Shown here piece after piece: positions 51,945 to 55,280 of a DNA stretch of 55,280 nt. The translations under genes were made by a program, and so were the position numbers. Numbering within the stretch: the stretch's first letter is position 1; every line of letters starts with the position of its first letter. The stretch comes from Candidatus Hydrogenedentota bacterium (GTDB lineage: Bacteria; Hydrogenedentota; Hydrogenedentia; Hydrogenedentales; SLHB01), in contig DAOLNV010000021.1 in NCBI GenBank assembly GCA_035416745.1, positions 1-55,280 of the forward strand. Direction: 5' to 3'. Under the pieces are notes generated by a model. The model searched no databases and was not told the DNA's origin. It saw only the letters and a list, made by a program, of their open reading frames with translations.

Positions 51945-53272
51945 GCAACATCCTCGTCCTCGACGACGACACTCATATCCAGCGCACGCTGGACATCATG
52001 CTGCGGAACGACGGGCATTCCGTCATATGCGCCGGTTCCGCGGAGGAGGCCCTCGAACGCGCCAACCGCCATCCGGTCGACATCGCCCTCGTCGACTTGC
52101 AGCTTCCCGGAATGAGCGGGCTGGACTTCCTCCGGAAACTCCGCGAGCAGCATCCTGACGCGGTGGCGATCATCATTACCGCATACGGCTCGATTGAGAC
52201 CGCCGTGGAATCCATGAAAGAGGGCGCCCATGACTATCTTACGAAGCCCTTCTCTCCCGAACAGGTGCGGCATCGTCTGCGCCAGATCGAGGAAATGCGC
52301 GGCCTCAAAGCCGAAGTGCGCGGGTTGCGCCGCAGGCTGGGCGATGAGGAACACAACGAGTTCCCCACGCGAAACCCCGCCGTATTCCACGTGCTCGAAC
52401 TCGCCCGTACGGTTGCCGACGTAGACGCAACGGTCCTCATCACCGGCGAAAGCGGCACGGGCAAGAACCTCCTCGCCCGCCTCATCCATTCCTGGAGCCC
52501 ACGGCAAAATGCCCCGTTCGCCGTTGTCGATTGCACCTGCTTCCAGGAGACCCTGCTCGAGTCCGAGTTGTTTGGCCACAAGCGGGGAACGTTTACCGGC
52601 GCCGTGTTCGACAAGCCGGGCAAGGTCGAGGCCGCGCAGGGAGGAACCCTGTTCCTCGACGAAGTGGGCGAGACCCCCGCGCCGCTACAGGGCAAGCTGT
52701 TGCGGCTGGTTGAAGACCGCGTCTACGAGCGCTTGGGCGACCCGACCCCGCGCACCATGGACGCACGCATTATCGCCGCAACAAACCGCAACCTCTACGA
52801 GATGGTTGCCGAGAGGTTGTTCCGGCAGGATTTGTTCTACCGGCTGAGCGTTGTCGAACTGAGCATTCCGGCGTTGCGTCACCGCCCGGAAGACGTCCCT
52901 CTCCTTGCGGAACGGTTCATCAACGAGTTCAACCGCGTCCACGGCAGGGCCGTCGGCGCCATGGACCCTGAGGTCGCGGCCCTGCTGGTCCAGTATTCCT
53001 GGCCGGGAAACGTGCGCGAACTCGCGAATCTCATCGAACGGGCTATCCTGCTGTGTTCGGGGGATACCCTGCACAAAGAGCATCTTCCTCCCCGGGTCCT
53101 CGCCGGACAGCCCGCACCGGGCCAGCCGGACGAAGTGATCCCCCTGGCCGAACTCGAGGAAAGCCACATTCGCAGGGCGCTGGCACTCGGATTACCTTTC
53201 GAAGAAGCCGCCTCCCGCCTCGGTATCGACCCGTCCACACTCTGGCGGAAACGCAAGAAGTACAACATCTGA
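51941..53272 (+). CDS. Sigma-54-dependent response regulator (NtrC family)
   Basis: 443-aa activator of sigma-54 promoters. Receiver (DDD at 8-10, acceptor D52, ITAYGS, TKPFSP), AAA+ domain at about 140-375 with Walker A GESGTGKN (169-176), the sigma-54 contact loop GTFTGA (216-221; Thr where most have Ala), Walker B FLDEVGE and the arginine region FRQDLFYRL, then a Fis-type helix-turn-helix at the end (FEEAASRLGIDPSTLWRKRKKY). Start ATG 51941 is coupled to the kinase. Its likely target, a sigma-54 promoter with a palindromic upstream site, lies in the gap immediately downstream, before trkH. Confidence 0.96.
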   Translation: MSNILVLDDDTHIQRTLDIMLRNDGHSVICAGSAEEALERANRHPVDIALVDLQLPGMSGLDFLRKLREQHPDAVAIIITAYGSIETAVESMKEGAHDYLTKPFSPEQVRHRLRQIEEMRGLKAEVRGLRRRLGDEEHNEFPTRNPAVFHVLELARTVADVDATVLITGESGTGKNLLARLIHSWSPRQNAPFAVVDCTCFQETLLESELFGHKRGTFTGAVFDKPGKVEAAQGGTLFLDEVGETPAPLQGKLLRLVEDRVYERLGDPTPRTMDARIIAATNRNLYEMVAERLFRQDLFYRLSVVELSIPALRHRPEDVPLLAERFINEFNRVHGRAVGAMDPEVAALLVQYSWPGNVRELANLIERAILLCSGDTLHKEHLPPRVLAGQPAPGQPDEVIPLAELEESHIRRALALGLPFEEAASRLGIDPSTLWRKRKKYNI

Positions 53273-53281
53273 GCAACTGTA

Positions 53282-53324
53282 TTGCAGACTGCAAGCCGGC
53301 TTGCAGATCGCACGGCAAATGCCG
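53282..53324. promoter_or_regulatory. Upstream activating site for NtrC-type regulator
   Basis: A perfect 18-bp palindrome CTGCAAGCCGGCTTGCAG (53289-53306) is flanked by a further half-site TTGCAG (53282-53287), giving three alternating half-sites, and is followed by the dyad CGGCA-AA-TGCCG (53313-53324). It is centred about 82 bp upstream of the -24 box, the usual distance for an enhancer of a sigma-54 activator. Binding by the adjacent NtrC-type protein is inferred. Confidence 0.65.
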
Positions 53325-53378
53325 CCCATGCCTGGCTCGATCCCTGCGCAACTCCATTACTTCCAGGTCGTTTATAGA

Positions 53379-53394
53379 TGGCACAAACCTTGCT
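53379..53394 (+). promoter_or_regulatory. Sigma-54 promoter (-24/-12) of trkH
   Basis: TGGCACAAACCTTGCT: GG (53380-53381) and GC (53392-53393) are separated by exactly 10 bp, with the TGGCAC and TTGCT contexts of the consensus TGGCACG-N4-TTGCW. It lies 113 bp upstream of the trkH ATG. Confidence 0.75.
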
Positions 53395-53506
53395 CCCTCC
53401 CAATGAATGGCCGCCCGTTGCAGTTCTCCCGCCGGGAGCAGCGAGGCCGGCCGGATGACGATACCCGTCGGCTGCCCCTGGGCGTATTCCGACATGAGTC
53501 CCTGCA

Positions 53507-55024
53507 ATGCTCACATTGACACTGAATTACCGGTTCATAGCAAAATGGCTCGGCACCGTCGCCCTGATCTCGGGCTGCCTGTTCCTGCCGTCGATAGGAT
53601 GGGCCATATACTACGGCGAATACGCGGCCATTCCCGGCATCCTCTTGGCATCCGCGATTGCATGGGCCTGCGGAGGCGTGTTCTCTCTCATCGGGCGGAA
53701 GGCTTCGAACCGCCTGTTCCAGCGCGAGGCCCTCGCCATCGTAGCGCTGAGTTGGGTCGTCATCGGATTACTCGGCGCATTGCCATTCATCTGTACCGAT
53801 ACCATTGGTCCCGCAGGCGCGATCTTCGAGAGCATCTCCGGGTTCACGACGACGGGGGCGAGCGTCCTCGACAACGTTGAGGCGGTCCCGAAGAGCATTC
53901 TATTCTGGCGCTCATTCACGCACTGGCTGGGCGGGATGGGCATCATCCTGCTGTTCATCACGGTGCTCCCCTACCTGGGCGCCGGGGGAAAGCTGCTGGT
54001 CAAGACCGAGTCATCCGGGCCCGACCCGAAGGCAGTGCGCCCGCGCGTGAAACAGAGCGCCGTGATCCTGTTCAAGATCTACCTGGGTCTGACGGTGATA
54101 CAGGTCGTGGCCTTGCTGTGCACGGGCAAGATGGACCTGTTCGAGTCTATCTGCCACGCTTTCGGCGCGCTGGCCACGGGCGGATTCTCCACGAGGCAGA
54201 TGAGCATCGCGGCATACGACAGCGTCGCGGTCGAGATAATCATCATCGCCTCCATGATTTCCGGAGCAACCAGTTTTGCCCTGTACGTCGGCATCCTGGA
54301 CGGAAACTGGAAGAGTCTCTTCCAAAACACCGAATGGCGCGCCTTGATCCTCGTGCTCACCGTATCCACGCTTCTTGTGGCACTGAACGCCGCGGGATAT
54401 CTGGGCGAACCGCAGCTCACGCCTCCGGGCGCTGCCGCAGCCGCGGCTGCATCCCCGCCCTCGTTCGCACATGCCCTGCGCGCGTCCGCATTCAGCGTCA
54501 CGTCCATGATGACGAACACGGGGTACACGACGGACGATTACGACACATGGCCCTACTTCTCCCGGATGCTGCTCGTCGTCCTCATGTTTATTGGGGGCTC
54601 GGCCGGCTCGACCGCGGGCGGCATGAAGGTTATCCGGAGCGTGATGCTCCTGAAGATGCTTCGCCACCGGCTCGAAACGACGTTTTGCCCCTACACCGTC
54701 CGGGCGCTCCGCGTAGACGGTCACGTGATCTCGGACGACACCCAGCGGGGCGTCCTGCTCTTCGTGCTCGCTTACATCCTGTGTTTTGTGGTCTGTTCCC
54801 TGGTCATGTCGCTGTTCGGCCTGCCCTACGATTCGGCGACTTCGGCCGTGGCCACCTGCATGAGCAACACGGGCCCGGGACTGGGCCTTGTGGGGGGGGC
54901 CGAGACCTACTCGATCGTGCCGCCGGCGGGGCTCCTGTTCTTGTCGTTCTGCATGATACTGGGGCGTCTCGAAGTGCTCACCATCCTTGTGCTGCTGATG
55001 CCAACCTTCTGGCGCGCCAGATAG
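53507..55024 (+). CDS. trkH: Trk-type potassium uptake channel subunit TrkH
   Basis: Integral membrane potassium transporter of 505 aa with four pore-loop repeats: GFTTTGASV, HAFGALATGGFST, MMTNTGYTTD and CMSNTGPGLG, each ending in a selectivity-filter Gly, between paired transmembrane helices. Length is normal. ATG 53507; the ribosome-binding site is weak. The gene is preceded by a sigma-54 promoter and upstream operator directly after the kinase/NtrC pair, so its expression is probably controlled by them. The NAD-binding partner TrkA is not in the window; it could lie beyond the right end. Confidence 0.95.
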   Translation: MLTLTLNYRFIAKWLGTVALISGCLFLPSIGWAIYYGEYAAIPGILLASAIAWACGGVFSLIGRKASNRLFQREALAIVALSWVVIGLLGALPFICTDTIGPAGAIFESISGFTTTGASVLDNVEAVPKSILFWRSFTHWLGGMGIILLFITVLPYLGAGGKLLVKTESSGPDPKAVRPRVKQSAVILFKIYLGLTVIQVVALLCTGKMDLFESICHAFGALATGGFSTRQMSIAAYDSVAVEIIIIASMISGATSFALYVGILDGNWKSLFQNTEWRALILVLTVSTLLVALNAAGYLGEPQLTPPGAAAAAAASPPSFAHALRASAFSVTSMMTNTGYTTDDYDTWPYFSRMLLVVLMFIGGSAGSTAGGMKVIRSVMLLKMLRHRLETTFCPYTVRALRVDGHVISDDTQRGVLLFVLAYILCFVVCSLVMSLFGLPYDSATSAVATCMSNTGPGLGLVGGAETYSIVPPAGLLFLSFCMILGRLEVLTILVLLMPTFWRAR

Positions 55025-55280
55025 AAAACAACGCCGGGCATTGACACATTTTTTGACGAGCGCGCTGTGCGCCCGTGGACGTGTTATCTACCGGGGATCA
55101 ATTTCCACTTGTTGCCTCACCAGGTTGAGGAGATAGCACCCCTGGGAACGCCGAGCACCAGTTCCGCGGGCCAACATGAAATCATCGGACCAGCGTGAGA
55201 TTGGCCAAACACCAGACGCCCACACGGCTGTGGCACTATGTCCAGCCCATGCCGCTCAGTTTCTCCGTCACGAAAGCCGA
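55025..55280. other. Non-coding right end of window
   Basis: No gene start is supported in the last 256 bp. Only a short 5-bp dyad (CCTCA 55115-55119 and TGAGG 55126-55130) is visible. Confidence 0.3.

Noticed and set aside
1..55280. tRNA, rRNA or CRISPR arrays
   Set aside because: Looked for on both strands; no cloverleaf-like sequence, rRNA core motif or regularly spaced repeat was seen by eye.

Overview
The window is a high-GC bacterial chromosome segment that I would place in the Planctomycetes/Lentisphaerae/Hydrogenedentota neighbourhood. Candidatus Hydrogenedentota is my best guess. This rests on gene content only: several Tat-exported sulfatases, a DUF1080 protein, a DUF1559-type prepilin-like protein, five-bladed propeller glycosidase-like proteins, and a trimeric [FeFe] hydrogenase next to an H2-sensor kinase. 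No rRNA, tRNA or CRISPR array was seen, so the placement is inference.

Layout. (1) 1-9.5 kb, minus strand: an exported sulfatase/glycan cluster (three sulfatases, an alpha/beta hydrolase, two propeller proteins) with a TetR regulator at its upstream end. A decayed GxxExxY (PD-(D/E)XK) gene inside it is framed by a perfect 21-bp inverted repeat. (2) 9.8-10.9 kb: a prepilin-like DUF1559 gene with a strong promoter, interrupted by an in-frame TAG. (3) 11.1-20.1 kb, plus strand: rex-hydC-hydB-hydA followed by a hydrogenase-like sensor histidine kinase, a lone receiver and a receiver-kinase hybrid. The operon starts at a consensus promoter carrying two tandem Rex-type operators. (4) 20.1-25.2 kb: secreted transglutaminase-like protein, GH130 enzyme, a membrane protein and LemA. 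(5) 25.2-34.3 kb, minus strand: a class III ribonucleotide reductase homologue without radical-site residues, nrdR, rsmD, a PilT ATPase, a LysM lytic transglycosylase and a TolB-like propeller. (6) 34.4-40.8 kb, minus strand: tetrapyrrole operon hemX/ccsA-hemA-hemC-hemD-hemB-(47-aa ORF)-hemL. (7) 41-42.6 kb: a 99-bp MITE-like inverted repeat, a XerC/D recombinase and a divergent ClpP. (8) 42.9-49.8 kb: a second glycan/sugar group (propeller-LamG protein, NIPSNAP, methyltransferase, Gfo/Idh/MocA oxidoreductase, amidohydrolase, DUF1080). (9) 50-55 kb, plus strand: membrane histidine kinase, NtrC-type regulator, then a sigma-54 promoter with an upstream palindromic operator in front of trkH.

How they work together. 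Rex should tie hydrogenase expression to the NADH/NAD+ ratio, and the electron-bifurcating hydrogenase re-oxidises NADH plus ferredoxin while releasing H2. The downstream H-cluster-containing kinase is well placed to report H2 to the two receivers, neither of which has a DNA-binding domain. The sulfatases, propeller glycosidases and the DUF1080/oxidoreductase group fit a life on sulfated or complex polysaccharides, with fermentation electrons disposed of as H2. The kinase/NtrC pair and the sigma-54 promoter in front of trkH look like a self-contained circuit for potassium uptake. The most unusual items are the hydrogenase-kinase fusion with its receivers, the sigma-54/trkH circuit, the radical-less NrdD homologue, the inverted-repeat-framed GxxExxY remnant and the 47-aa ORF in the hem operon.
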